Assembly: GCF_030817835.1 (NCBI RefSeq)
Contig: NZ_JAUSZR010000001.1
Coordinates: forward strand, 682,001 to 746,000
Reading direction: 5' to 3'
DNA length: 64,000 nt
Source of the DNA: Pseudarthrobacter sp. W1I19
GTDB taxonomy: Bacteria > Actinomycetota > Actinomycetes > Actinomycetales > Micrococcaceae
This document shows, piece by piece, positions 57,068 to 64,000 of this stretch (its first letter is position 1; each line of letters begins with the position of its first letter). The notes beneath the pieces were generated by a model. The model had not been told where the DNA came from. It saw nothing but the letters and a program-made list of their open reading frames with translations, and did no database searches. The translations under genes and the position numbers were made by a program.

Positions 57068-58420
57068 TTACCCCTTCGGCCGCAGGTCGTAGATCCGGCG
57101 TAGCTTGCCGTTGGACCGCTCGAGCGAGCCCGGCTCCACCACGTCCACGGTGCACGAAGAACCCACGTGGATCTTGATCTGCTCCTTCAAGGTGCGTGCC
57201 GCCGTCGTACTCTGCTCGGGGCTGACGGCGTCCCGCCGTTCAATCCGGACGGTCAACTGGTCCATCCGCTGGCCTTCGGGCCGGGAGAGTTCGAGCTGGA
57301 AGTGCGGGCTGAGCTCGGGGATCCGGAGGGCGATTTCCTCGATCTGGGACGGGAAGAGGTTCACGCCGCGCAGGATGATCATGTCGTCGCTGCGGCCGGT
57401 GATCCGGCCCATCCGCCGGTGCGCGGGGCGGGCCGTCCCGGGCAGGAGCCGGGTGAGGTCCTTGGTGCGGTAGCGGATGATCGGGAGGGCTTCCTTGGTG
57501 AGCGAGGTGAAGACCAGTTCGCCATGTTCGCCGTCGCGCAGCACGTTTTCCTTGCCCACCAGGGGGTTGAAGGGGTCGATAATTTCGGGGCGGAAGTGGT
57601 CCTCCCAGATGTGGCTGCCGTCCTGGGTTTCCACGGCTTCGCCGGCGACGCCGGGGCCCATCACCTCGGAAAGGCCGTAGATGTCGCAGGCCTTAATGTT
57701 CATGGTGACTTCGAGCTCGTGCCGCATCTCCTGCGTCCACGGCTCGGCGCCCAGTACCGCGAACTTCAGCGAGGTGGAGGTGGGGTCGATTCCCATGTGG
57801 GCCATGGCATCGGCGATGGTCAGCAGGTAGGTGGGGGTGGCCAGGATGGCGTCCGGCTTGAAGTCCTGGATCAGCTGGATCTGGCGTTCGGTCTGGCCGC
57901 CGGACATCGGGATGACGGTGCAGCCCAGCGCTTCGGCACCGGCGTGGGCGCCAAGGCCCCCGGTGAACAGGCCATAGCCGTAGGCGTTGTGGACCTTCAT
58001 GCCGGGGCGGATGCCGGAGGCGCGGAAGCTGCGGGCCACGAGCTTGGCCCAGTCCGCCAGGTCCTGTTTGGTGTAGCCGACGACGGTGGGCCGGCCTGTG
58101 GTGCCCGAGCTGGCGTGGATGCGGGCTACTTCGGCCTGCGGAACCGCGAACATGCCGAAGGGGTATTCGGCGCGCAGGTCGTCCTTGGTGGTGAACGGAA
58201 AGTTGCCTAGGTCGCCGAGTTCGCGCAGGTCGCTGGGGTGGACGCCGGCGTCGTCGAACTTGCGCTTGTACAGGGGAACGCGGTCGTAGGCGTAGGCCAC
58301 TGTGTGCTGCAGGCGGCTGAGCTGGAGGGCCTCAAGCTCGTCGCGGGACATGGTTTCCTCGCGGTCCAGCGCGGCGTCTGTCGCGGTGACGGCGGGGGTT
58401 TCGGGGGCGTGGAGGGTCAT
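57068..58420 (-). CDS. paaK: Phenylacetate-CoA ligase
   Basis: A 450-residue AMP-forming ligase that activates phenylacetate to phenylacetyl-CoA, the inducer and entry point of the pathway. The P-loop is IHASSGTTGRPTVVGYT; other motifs are YGYGLFTGGLGAHAGAEALG, IYGLSEVMGPGVAGE and GRSDDMIILRGVNLFPSQIE. It follows paaI by eight bases on the same strand. The first 20 residues form a variable extension. Confidence 0.95.
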   Translation of the reverse strand: MTLHAPETPAVTATDAALDREETMSRDELEALQLSRLQHTVAYAYDRVPLYKRKFDDAGVHPSDLRELGDLGNFPFTTKDDLRAEYPFGMFAVPQAEVARIHASSGTTGRPTVVGYTKQDLADWAKLVARSFRASGIRPGMKVHNAYGYGLFTGGLGAHAGAEALGCTVIPMSGGQTERQIQLIQDFKPDAILATPTYLLTIADAMAHMGIDPTSTSLKFAVLGAEPWTQEMRHELEVTMNIKACDIYGLSEVMGPGVAGEAVETQDGSHIWEDHFRPEIIDPFNPLVGKENVLRDGEHGELVFTSLTKEALPIIRYRTKDLTRLLPGTARPAHRRMGRITGRSDDMIILRGVNLFPSQIEEIALRIPELSPHFQLELSRPEGQRMDQLTVRIERRDAVSPEQSTTAARTLKEQIKIHVGSSCTVDVVEPGSLERSNGKLRRIYDLRPKG

Positions 58421-58428
58421 TGGGTTTC

Positions 58429-58890
58429 CTACTTCTTGGGGATGGTCCGGCTGCGGCCGCGGAACTCTGCGATGAGCTCACCCGGCTTTTCGGAATCGGG
58501 TTTGGCACCGGGGTCGGCAGCAAAGATCTGGATGTCGTACAGTCCGCTGCGGCCGGCGCTGGACCGGCGATCGGCGACGGCGGTGACCACCTGGCCGCGG
58601 TAGGCGGACTTGAGGAAGTTGATGTCCACGCCGGAGGCCACTGTGATGTTGTTTTCCTCCCCAGGCGCCGGGACGGCCGGGTTGCACGCGAGCGCAAATG
58701 CCGTATCCCCGAAGGCGAAGATCATTCCGCCGTGGGCCATGCCGAAGCCGTTGAGCATTTCCTGCCGGAGGGTCATCCGGATGGTGGCGTGGCCGTCGCT
58801 CAGCGAGAGGACCTCGATGCCCATCCACTCGGAGGCGTAATCGTTCTCCAGGATCTGGTGATGGGGACCGGAAAGGGTTGTTTCAGCCAT
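58429..58890 (-). CDS. paaI: Phenylacetate-pathway thioesterase PaaI
   Basis: A 153-residue hotdog thioesterase with the classical PaaI active-site segment LNGFGMAHGGMIFAFGDTAFALACN and the conserved DINFLKSAYRGQVV, cited here by position near residues 45-70 and 90-105. PaaI hydrolyses hydroxylated dead-end CoA thioesters and relieves CoA trapping. It is the first gene of the paaI-paaK unit, with PaaR operator 4 about 23 bases upstream of its start. Confidence 0.93.
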   Translation of the reverse strand: MAETTLSGPHHQILENDYASEWMGIEVLSLSDGHATIRMTLRQEMLNGFGMAHGGMIFAFGDTAFALACNPAVPAPGEENNITVASGVDINFLKSAYRGQVVTAVADRRSSAGRSGLYDIQIFAADPGAKPDSEKPGELIAEFRGRSRTIPKK

Positions 58891-58912
58891 GCGTCATTGC
58901 CTCCAGCTTTAT

Positions 58913-58934
58913 TTACCGAATGTTCATTAGGTAA
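58913..58934. promoter_or_regulatory. PaaR operator 4 (paaI-paaK promoter)
   Basis: A 22-bp palindrome: TTACC-GAATG-TT-CATTA-GGTAA, perfect except for one mismatch pair. The core differs from sites 1-3 (AATG/CATT in place of AACG/CGGT), but length, spacing and outer arms are the same. It lies 23 bases before the paaI ATG on the minus strand. Confidence 0.72.
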
Positions 58935-59137
58935 TCCCATGAGGGGGTCCGGTGTCAAGGGCAGTGGTATTGGCGGACGCGTCCCATCCAGCCCAGTTTT
59001 AGCCCTTCACAGCGCAACTTCCGCGGCGCCGGCCAGCGGATCACCCAAAAGCTGGGCTGGAGTGGATGGGCAGGCGGCCCGGGGCGGTAGATGCAAGGAT
59101 GGAGTACCGGCAGCACCACACCAGCAAAGGGCGGACC

Positions 59138-61216
59138 ATGGCCACAAGCATCTACGTCAGCGCAACCACCCCCGGATCGGGCAAGTCTCTCGTGGCACTG
59201 GGCCTGGCGGACACCCTGCACCGCCACGCGGACAGGATCGGCTTCTTCAAACCGGTGGTCCACGGCCCCGATCCGGCACAGGATCCCATGGTGGCCCTGA
59301 TGAAGTCGCGGTTTGAGCTCGAGGATGAGCGGTGCCGCGGCGGCCTCACGCACGAGGAGGTCCGGTCCTTGCTGGCCGAAGGAAAGCGCGAGGAGATCGA
59401 CTCCCGGTGCGTGGAAATCTTCGCCGAGATGTCCCGCCATTGCGATGTGGTGATCATCGAGGGGACGGATCTCACGGGCCAGGATGCCGCCGTCGAATTC
59501 GACCTGAACGCCCGCCTGGCCAACAACCTGGCTGCCCCCGTGGTAGCGGTGGTGGGCGCGAAGGGGCGCACCGTGGCGGAGGCTGCGGCCGCCGTCGAGG
59601 TTGCCCGCAAGGAGCTCGCTGCGGAGAAGTGTGCCCTGCTGGCCATCATGGTGAACCGCGCCGACCCGGACGACGTCGAGGCGATCGCCGCCGCCGTGAA
59701 ACCCGGCGCGTCCAAGCGGCCCGTTTATGTCCTGCCGGAGCTGGAGGAGATCGCCCGGCCCACCACCGGCGAGGTGGCCGCCGCGCTTGGGGTGCGGCAG
59801 ATCGCCGGCCGCGCGGACATGGAACGCGACGTCCGGGACATCAAGGTGGCCGCCATGAACGTGGGCAATTTCCTGAATGTGCTGGACGAGGGCGCCCTGG
59901 TGATCGTGCCGGGGGACCGGGCTGACGTGATGGTGGCGTGCCTGGCGTCGTCCTTCTCGCCGGAGTTTCCTGTGGCGTCGGCACTGATCCTCACTGGCGG
60001 CCTGGCACCGGACGCCAACATCTACCCGTTGCTGGCGCAGGCCCCGTTCCCGGTGTTCGCCGCGACGGAGGATACGTACACCACCGCCCGCCGCGTTTCC
60101 GAAGTCCGAAGCGAGATCTGGTCCGGGCACCGGCGCAAGGTGGCCTCGGCCCTGGGGCTCTGGTCCCGGACAGTGGATGAGGCGGAGCTGGTGGAGCGGC
60201 TGCACCTGCCGCGGGCCGAACGCATGACCCCGCTGCGCTTCCTGCACGACCTCATCGAGCGGGCCCGGGCCCAGCGCCGGCACGTGGTCCTGCCCGAGGG
60301 GACGGACGTCCGGATCCTGCGCGCGGCGGAAATCCTGCACCGGCGCGACGTCTGCGACCTCACCGTGCTCGGCCCGGAACCGGACGTCCGGGAGCTGGCG
60401 GCTGCGCGCGGCATCGACCTGGCCGGGATCAACATCGTGGACCCGGCCACCTCGGACCACCGGCAGAAGTTCGCCGAAAAGTACTCGGAGCTGCGGGCGC
60501 ACAAGGGCGTGGACCTGGCCAAAGCCCTGGAAATCATGCAGGACGTCAGCTACTTCGGCACCATGATGGTCCAGCTCGGCGTGGTGGACGGCATGGTGTC
60601 CGGGGCAGCGCACACCACCGCGCACACCATCCGGCCGGCGCTGGAGTTCGTGAAAACCCGCGAGGGCGTGAAGATCGTGTCCTCGGTGTTCCTGATGCTG
60701 ATGCCGGACCGCGTGCTGGTATACGGCGACTGCGCGGTGAACCCGGACCCCAACGTGGAGCAGCTGGCGGACATCGCCCTGGCCTCCGCGGAGACCGCCG
60801 CCCAGTTCGGGGTGGAGCCGCGGGTGGCCATGCTGTCCTACTCCACGGGCGGTTCGGGTTCCGGCGAGGCCGTGGACGAGGTGCGGCAGGCAACCGAACT
60901 CGTGCGTACGCGCCGCCCGGACCTCGCCGTCGAAGGCCCCATTCAGTACGACGCCGCCGTGGACGCCTCCATCGCCGAGTCCAAAATGCCGGGGTCCACG
61001 GTTGCCGGGCAGGCCAGCGTGTTCATCTTCCCGGACCTGAACACCGGCAACAACACGTACAAGGCGGTGCAGCAGAGCTCGGGGGCGGTGGCCGTGGGAC
61101 CCGTCCTGCAGGGGCTGCGGAAGCCGGTCAACGACCTCTCGCGCGGCTGCACTGTGGAGGACATCGTCAACACGGTGGCCATCACGGCCATCCAGGCGCA
61201 GGCACCCGCTTCCTAG
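59138..61216 (+). CDS. pta: Phosphate acetyltransferase (long form)
   Basis: A 692-residue enzyme interconverting acetyl-CoA and acetyl phosphate. The N-terminal third is the BioD-like P-loop domain (YVSATTPGSGKSLVALGLAD), followed by a DRTGG domain (about 215-330). The C-terminal 330 residues are the catalytic PTA_PTB domain (VLPEGTDVRILRAAEIL, SVFLMLMPDRVLVYGDCAVN, YSTGGSGSGEAVDEV). The ATG at 59138 begins the recognisable domain. ackA is 1.6 kb downstream and not directly coupled, which is unusual. Confidence 0.94.
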   Translation: MATSIYVSATTPGSGKSLVALGLADTLHRHADRIGFFKPVVHGPDPAQDPMVALMKSRFELEDERCRGGLTHEEVRSLLAEGKREEIDSRCVEIFAEMSRHCDVVIIEGTDLTGQDAAVEFDLNARLANNLAAPVVAVVGAKGRTVAEAAAAVEVARKELAAEKCALLAIMVNRADPDDVEAIAAAVKPGASKRPVYVLPELEEIARPTTGEVAAALGVRQIAGRADMERDVRDIKVAAMNVGNFLNVLDEGALVIVPGDRADVMVACLASSFSPEFPVASALILTGGLAPDANIYPLLAQAPFPVFAATEDTYTTARRVSEVRSEIWSGHRRKVASALGLWSRTVDEAELVERLHLPRAERMTPLRFLHDLIERARAQRRHVVLPEGTDVRILRAAEILHRRDVCDLTVLGPEPDVRELAAARGIDLAGINIVDPATSDHRQKFAEKYSELRAHKGVDLAKALEIMQDVSYFGTMMVQLGVVDGMVSGAAHTTAHTIRPALEFVKTREGVKIVSSVFLMLMPDRVLVYGDCAVNPDPNVEQLADIALASAETAAQFGVEPRVAMLSYSTGGSGSGEAVDEVRQATELVRTRRPDLAVEGPIQYDAAVDASIAESKMPGSTVAGQASVFIFPDLNTGNNTYKAVQQSSGAVAVGPVLQGLRKPVNDLSRGCTVEDIVNTVAITAIQAQAPAS

Positions 61217-61443
61217 CAACGTGGGCCCACGCCCACGGGGTTCCCTGGCCGACCTTGCGAGGTTAGGGCGCGGGTGGGGAGGGTGCGTTTAGGCCCTCTC
61301 CAGAGCGCGGGACTTGGGCGTTAGGTGACCCAGCGTAGGAACCCAATTTCCGCACACAGGGGCTAATTCCGGACCGGCAGGCGGACAATAAGAGGACGGC
61401 AGGGGCTCCCTGCAGTGGTTTCCGGCAGCGAGGACGGTGCGGG

Positions 61444-61824
61444 ATGAAAAGGCTTGGACGCAGGGCCGCGGTACTACTGATGGCCGCGCTCCTGGTGGGC
61501 GGCTGCGCCCCAGGCGGCGGAAGCGGAAACAGTACGGCGCCGCCGGAAGGAACCAGCACCGCTGCCGCCTCGGCAGCGGCCACGATCACCATCAAGGACT
61601 TCAACTATGGCGGGCCGATCACGGTGGCGCCCGGCGCCGTCGTCGCGGTCATCAACATGGACTCCGCCCCGCATACCGTCACCGCTGAAAAGGACAAGGC
61701 CTTCGACGTCGACGTCCGCGGAAGCGGCGCGACAGGCACCTTCACGGCCCCCTCGACGCCCGGCACTTATACATACTTTTGCGTCTACCACCCCAACATG
61801 AAAGGAACGCTGACGGTCAAATGA
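61444..61824 (+). CDS. Cupredoxin-domain lipoprotein
   Basis: A 126-residue exported copper-binding protein. The lipobox is LLVGGC near residue 20, followed by a Ser/Ala/Thr linker. The cupredoxin core has copper ligands His in SAPHTVTAE and Cys, His and Met in FCVYHPNMKG, the arrangement of plastocyanin/amicyanin-like proteins. It may shuttle electrons or hold copper on the cell surface. Its stop overlaps the start of the next gene (ATGA). Confidence 0.9.
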   Translation: MKRLGRRAAVLLMAALLVGGCAPGGGSGNSTAPPEGTSTAAASAAATITIKDFNYGGPITVAPGAVVAVINMDSAPHTVTAEKDKAFDVDVRGSGATGTFTAPSTPGTYTYFCVYHPNMKGTLTVK

Positions 61825-62252
61825 ACATGGCCATGAGGGTGCTGACAGCCCTGGCGCTGTTCGTCGACGCCGGGGTGCATATCCTGCTGGCCCCCGGTTA
61901 CCAGGCTGCCAACCCCGGCGGCATCGGGCAGGGCAACCTGTTCCTGCTCGAATCAGCCGCGGCGGTGCTGGTGGCTGTCTACGTCTTGATCCGGGGCAGC
62001 AAGGTTGCCTACGCCATGGCGCTGGCTGTTTTGCTGAGCGCCTTCGCGGCCGTGATGCTGTACCGGTACTTCAACATCCCGGCCTTTGGTCCGCTCCCTG
62101 CCATGTATGAACCCGTATGGTTCTTCGAAAAGACGCTCAGCGCGGTGGCCGAAGGATTGGGAGCCGTGCTGGCCGCCATTGGCCTTGTCCGCGCGCCCGC
62201 CAAACGGCGGGTGCATGGAGCGCCGGGGCCTGCGCGCGGACGTCCCGCCTGA
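61821..62252 (+). CDS. Four-helix membrane protein coupled to the cupredoxin
   Basis: A 143-residue protein with four hydrophobic segments (MRVLTALALFVDAGVHILLA, LFLLESAAAVLVAVYVLI, AYAMALAVLLSAFAAVMLY, SAVAEGLGAVLAAIGLV) and a basic tail. His in DAGVHILLAPGY and the conserved Tyr and Phe residues could contact copper or quinone, but this is speculation. The four-base overlap indicates it is translated together with the cupredoxin. The family is not recognised. Confidence 0.78.
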   Translation: MNMAMRVLTALALFVDAGVHILLAPGYQAANPGGIGQGNLFLLESAAAVLVAVYVLIRGSKVAYAMALAVLLSAFAAVMLYRYFNIPAFGPLPAMYEPVWFFEKTLSAVAEGLGAVLAAIGLVRAPAKRRVHGAPGPARGRPA

Positions 62253-62291
62253 GGTCCGGCAAGCGCTTGAGGTCCGCTTAAGGCAAGCAAC

Positions 62292-62336
62292 GGGCGACGC
62301 CGGCACCCGGGCAGGTGCCGGCGTCGCCCTTTGTTT
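62292..62336 (+). terminator. Rho-independent terminator after the cupredoxin pair
   Basis: GGGCGACGCCGGCACC (62292-62307) pairs perfectly with 62314-62329 and is followed by TTTGTTT. The outer AGGCAA/TTGCCT arms (62281 and 62340) extend the symmetry, so it may also serve the convergent minus-strand gene. Confidence 0.9.
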
Positions 62337-62338
62337 GC

Positions 62339-62626
62339 CTAGCTGTTGTCCGGCTTGGCCAGGCTCTCGCTGTCCTCTTCCTTCGCTGGCTCGTCGGAGA
62401 GACCCTGCGGCGTGAGGTCGAGGCCCTCGGTGTTCTCCGGCGCTTCCGGAGCCTCGCCCGTCTCAGCTGCTTTGGGAGCGCCCGTATCGTCCAGGGCAGG
62501 GTTGGCACCTTCCACTCCGGTGGGGTCCTTGGTTCCGGAGCCCTCTTGTGCATTCAGCGGCGCGGTGCTGCTGGATCCCGTGTTGGTGGGGTCGTTCTCG
62601 TCGATCTGGGTGGGCTCGTTCGTCAT
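62339..62626 (-). CDS. Acidic low-complexity protein of unknown function
   Basis: A 95-residue protein rich in Glu, Asp, Pro, Ala and Thr (MTNEPTQIDENDPTNTGSSS at the start and EPAKEEDSESLAKPDNS at the end), very probably disordered and cytoplasmic. AGAGGA lies seven bases before the ATG at 62626, and a shared terminator lies at its 3' end, which supports a real gene. It is similar in character to the 97-residue protein at 54822-55115. Confidence 0.65.
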   Translation of the reverse strand: MTNEPTQIDENDPTNTGSSSTAPLNAQEGSGTKDPTGVEGANPALDDTGAPKAAETGEAPEAPENTEGLDLTPQGLSDEPAKEEDSESLAKPDNS

Positions 62627-62698
62627 GGAAATGTCCTCTCGCCGTGGTCCAGCCTGTCCGCCGACTCTAGGCACAGGCCGCGCCCATCCGCAAGGAAA

Positions 62699-62761
62699 CC
62701 GCGAGATGGCACTTGGCGGCAGTCCGGGTGGGCAACACTGCCGCGAAGTGCCATTTCGCGG
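62699..62761. repeat. Long near-perfect inverted repeat upstream of ackA
   Basis: Positions 62699-62723 and 62737-62761 pair over 25 bp with one G-U and one mismatch, around a 13-base loop. The arms contain ATGGCACTT/AAGTGCCAT. It lies 73 bases before the ackA ATG, between divergent genes, and could be a REP-type element or a binding site. Confidence 0.65.
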
Positions 62762-62833
62762 CGGGGGACGGGGGAAGGTGGGACCCACATATAGTGGGAT
62801 TGAACTGCAGAAGCCAGGCTCAGGAGGCCCCGC

Positions 62834-64000
62834 ATGCTCGTGCTCGTCATCAATTCCGGCTCATCCTCCCTCAAGTACCAGGTGCGTGACGTCGCCGCAG
62901 GGAGCGTCCTCACCGAGGGGCTGATCGAAAAGATCGGCATGGGCAACGGTGGCGACGGTGACGGCGAAATCGAGGGCCCGCGGGATCACGCCGAGGCGCT
63001 GGAACAGGTGGACGCCGCCATCCACCAGGAGCTGGGCGACCTGGAGCTGGCCGCCGTCGGGCACCGGGTGGTGCACGGCGGCGAGCGGTTCGCCGAGCCG
63101 GTGCTGATCGACAACGAGATCACCCGCGCCATCGAGCGGCTCAACCCGCTGGCGCCGCTGCACAACCCTGCCAACGTGCTGGGCATCCGTGCCATCACCA
63201 AGAAGTGGCCAAAAATGCCGCAGGTGGCCGTGTTTGATACCGCCTTCCACCGCACCCTCCCCGAGCACGCATGGCGCTATGCCGTCCCGGACGAGCTGTA
63301 CACCAACCACGGCATCCGCCGCTACGGCTTCCACGGGACATCACATGAGTACGTCACCCGCCGCGCTGCCGCGTTGCTGGACCTCCCGGTCAACGAGTTC
63401 GACGGCGTCATCGCCCACCTGGGCAACGGCGCCTCCGTCACGGCCATCCGGGGCGGCCACTCCGTGGACACCTCCATGGGCTTCACCCCGCTGGAGGGCC
63501 TGGTGATGGGTACCCGCTCGGGCGACCTGGACCCGTCCATCCTGGTGTTCCTCGGCCGGGCAGGATGGAGCCCCGAGGACATCGACACCATGCTGAACCG
63601 GGAATCGGGGCTGAAGGGCCTGGCCGGCAACAACGACATGCGCTCGGTGGTGGAGGCGGCCGAGGCCGGCGACGGAAAGGCGGCAACCGCGCTCGCCGTC
63701 ACGTCCTACCGGCTCGCCAAATACATCGGCGGCTACCACGTGGCTGTGGGCGGGGCCAAGGCATTGGTGTTCACCGCGGGAATCGGCGAGAACTCGCACC
63801 AGTTCCGCGCCCTGGTCGCCGAGAAGCTGGGGGCCTTGGGTGTGCAGCTCGACGCCGGACTGAACGCTGAGCGGTCCAAGGAACCGCGCGTGATTTCCAC
63901 GCCGCAGTCCGGCCTCCCCGTCCTGGTGGTGCCCACGGACGAGGAACGGGCCATCGCGGAGGCGACGGCCGCCGTCGTGGGATCTGGGTCCACCCAGTAG
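62834..64000 (+). CDS. ackA: Acetate kinase
   Basis: A 388-residue enzyme converting acetyl phosphate and ADP to acetate and ATP. Motifs: INSGSSSLKYQV near the start, FDTAFHRTLPEHAWRY, YGFHGTSHEYV, AHLGNGASVTAI, DTSMGFTPLEGLVMGTRSGD and FTAGIGENSHQFR. The reading frame is complete; the TAG stop is the last three bases of the window. With pta it forms the acetate overflow/assimilation pathway. CAGGAGG lies just before the ATG. Confidence 0.95.
   Translation: MLVLVINSGSSSLKYQVRDVAAGSVLTEGLIEKIGMGNGGDGDGEIEGPRDHAEALEQVDAAIHQELGDLELAAVGHRVVHGGERFAEPVLIDNEITRAIERLNPLAPLHNPANVLGIRAITKKWPKMPQVAVFDTAFHRTLPEHAWRYAVPDELYTNHGIRRYGFHGTSHEYVTRRAAALLDLPVNEFDGVIAHLGNGASVTAIRGGHSVDTSMGFTPLEGLVMGTRSGDLDPSILVFLGRAGWSPEDIDTMLNRESGLKGLAGNNDMRSVVEAAEAGDGKAATALAVTSYRLAKYIGGYHVAVGGAKALVFTAGIGENSHQFRALVAEKLGALGVQLDAGLNAERSKEPRVISTPQSGLPVLVVPTDEERAIAEATAAVVGSGSTQ

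Noticed and set aside
58955..61219. 754-codon open frame antisense to pta
   Set aside because: High-G+C antisense frames stay open opposite real genes. The translation has no domain and the plus-strand pta is unmistakable.
1..64000. tRNA or rRNA genes
   Set aside because: All intergenic gaps were read on both strands; none has a cloverleaf-like sequence or rRNA similarity.

Overview
The window looks like ordinary chromosome of a high-G+C actinobacterium, most likely Micrococcaceae (Arthrobacter / Pseudarthrobacter type). Supporting points are the G+C-rich third positions, many GTG starts and ATGA start/stop overlaps, a 32-codon bS22 ribosomal protein gene, System II cytochrome c biogenesis, a menaquinone cluster, an actinobacterial Rex and an iniBAC-like dynamin cluster. 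I see no IS element, prophage, CRISPR array, tRNA or rRNA. No stretch longer than 300 bases is without a gene.

Layout. 1-3109: end of a rhamnose operon (rhaB) and a GPH-type sugar symporter. 3115-4463: DAHP synthase behind a probably leaderless 19-residue leader peptide rich in Trp/Tyr/Phe and an attenuator-like hairpin. 4618-9279: small HTH protein, bS22, HAD hydrolase, thioredoxin-like protein, Rex, two membrane proteins (one with a Tyr/Gln repeat tail) and YceI. 9498-14425: phosphatase-TlpA-CcdA-ResB-CcsB operon. 14579-23456: a membrane-anchored Hsp70-like ATPase, a large LuxR-type regulator, an IniB-like repeat protein and two dynamin-like GTPases resembling IniA and IniC. 23464-29401: small membrane proteins, menA-menE-menB, a VOC protein and a CPBP protease. 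29554-32164: Mn/Zn-type ABC importer. 32242-34092: ABC-F protein behind a long structured leader with a 3-codon uORF. 34218-39060: unknown small gene, nirBD and an amino-acid permease. 39171-41437: an AbiEi/DUF559-like gene bracketed by two copies of a palindromic repeat, then DNA polymerase IV. 41568-43039: CsbD, SRPBCC and pentapeptide-repeat proteins.

43141-58934 is a phenylacetate (paa) catabolic region. It contains thiolase, enoyl-CoA hydratase and 3-hydroxyacyl-CoA dehydrogenase, then paaZ with a divergent hotdog thioesterase, then paaI-paaK and a TetR regulator (PaaR). Four related 22-bp palindromes, one at each transcription unit, tie these genes into a likely PaaR regulon. Unrelated genes lie between the units: a GDSL hydrolase, a tyrosine phosphatase coupled to a cell-wall-anchored trypsin-like protease, a VOC protein and an HtrA-type lipoprotein. 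The ring-epoxidase genes paaABCDE are not in the window.

59138-64000 is the acetate pathway (pta and ackA), split by a cupredoxin/membrane-protein pair and an acidic small protein. All boundaries, families and regulatory calls come from reading the sequence; no database search or folding calculation was run.
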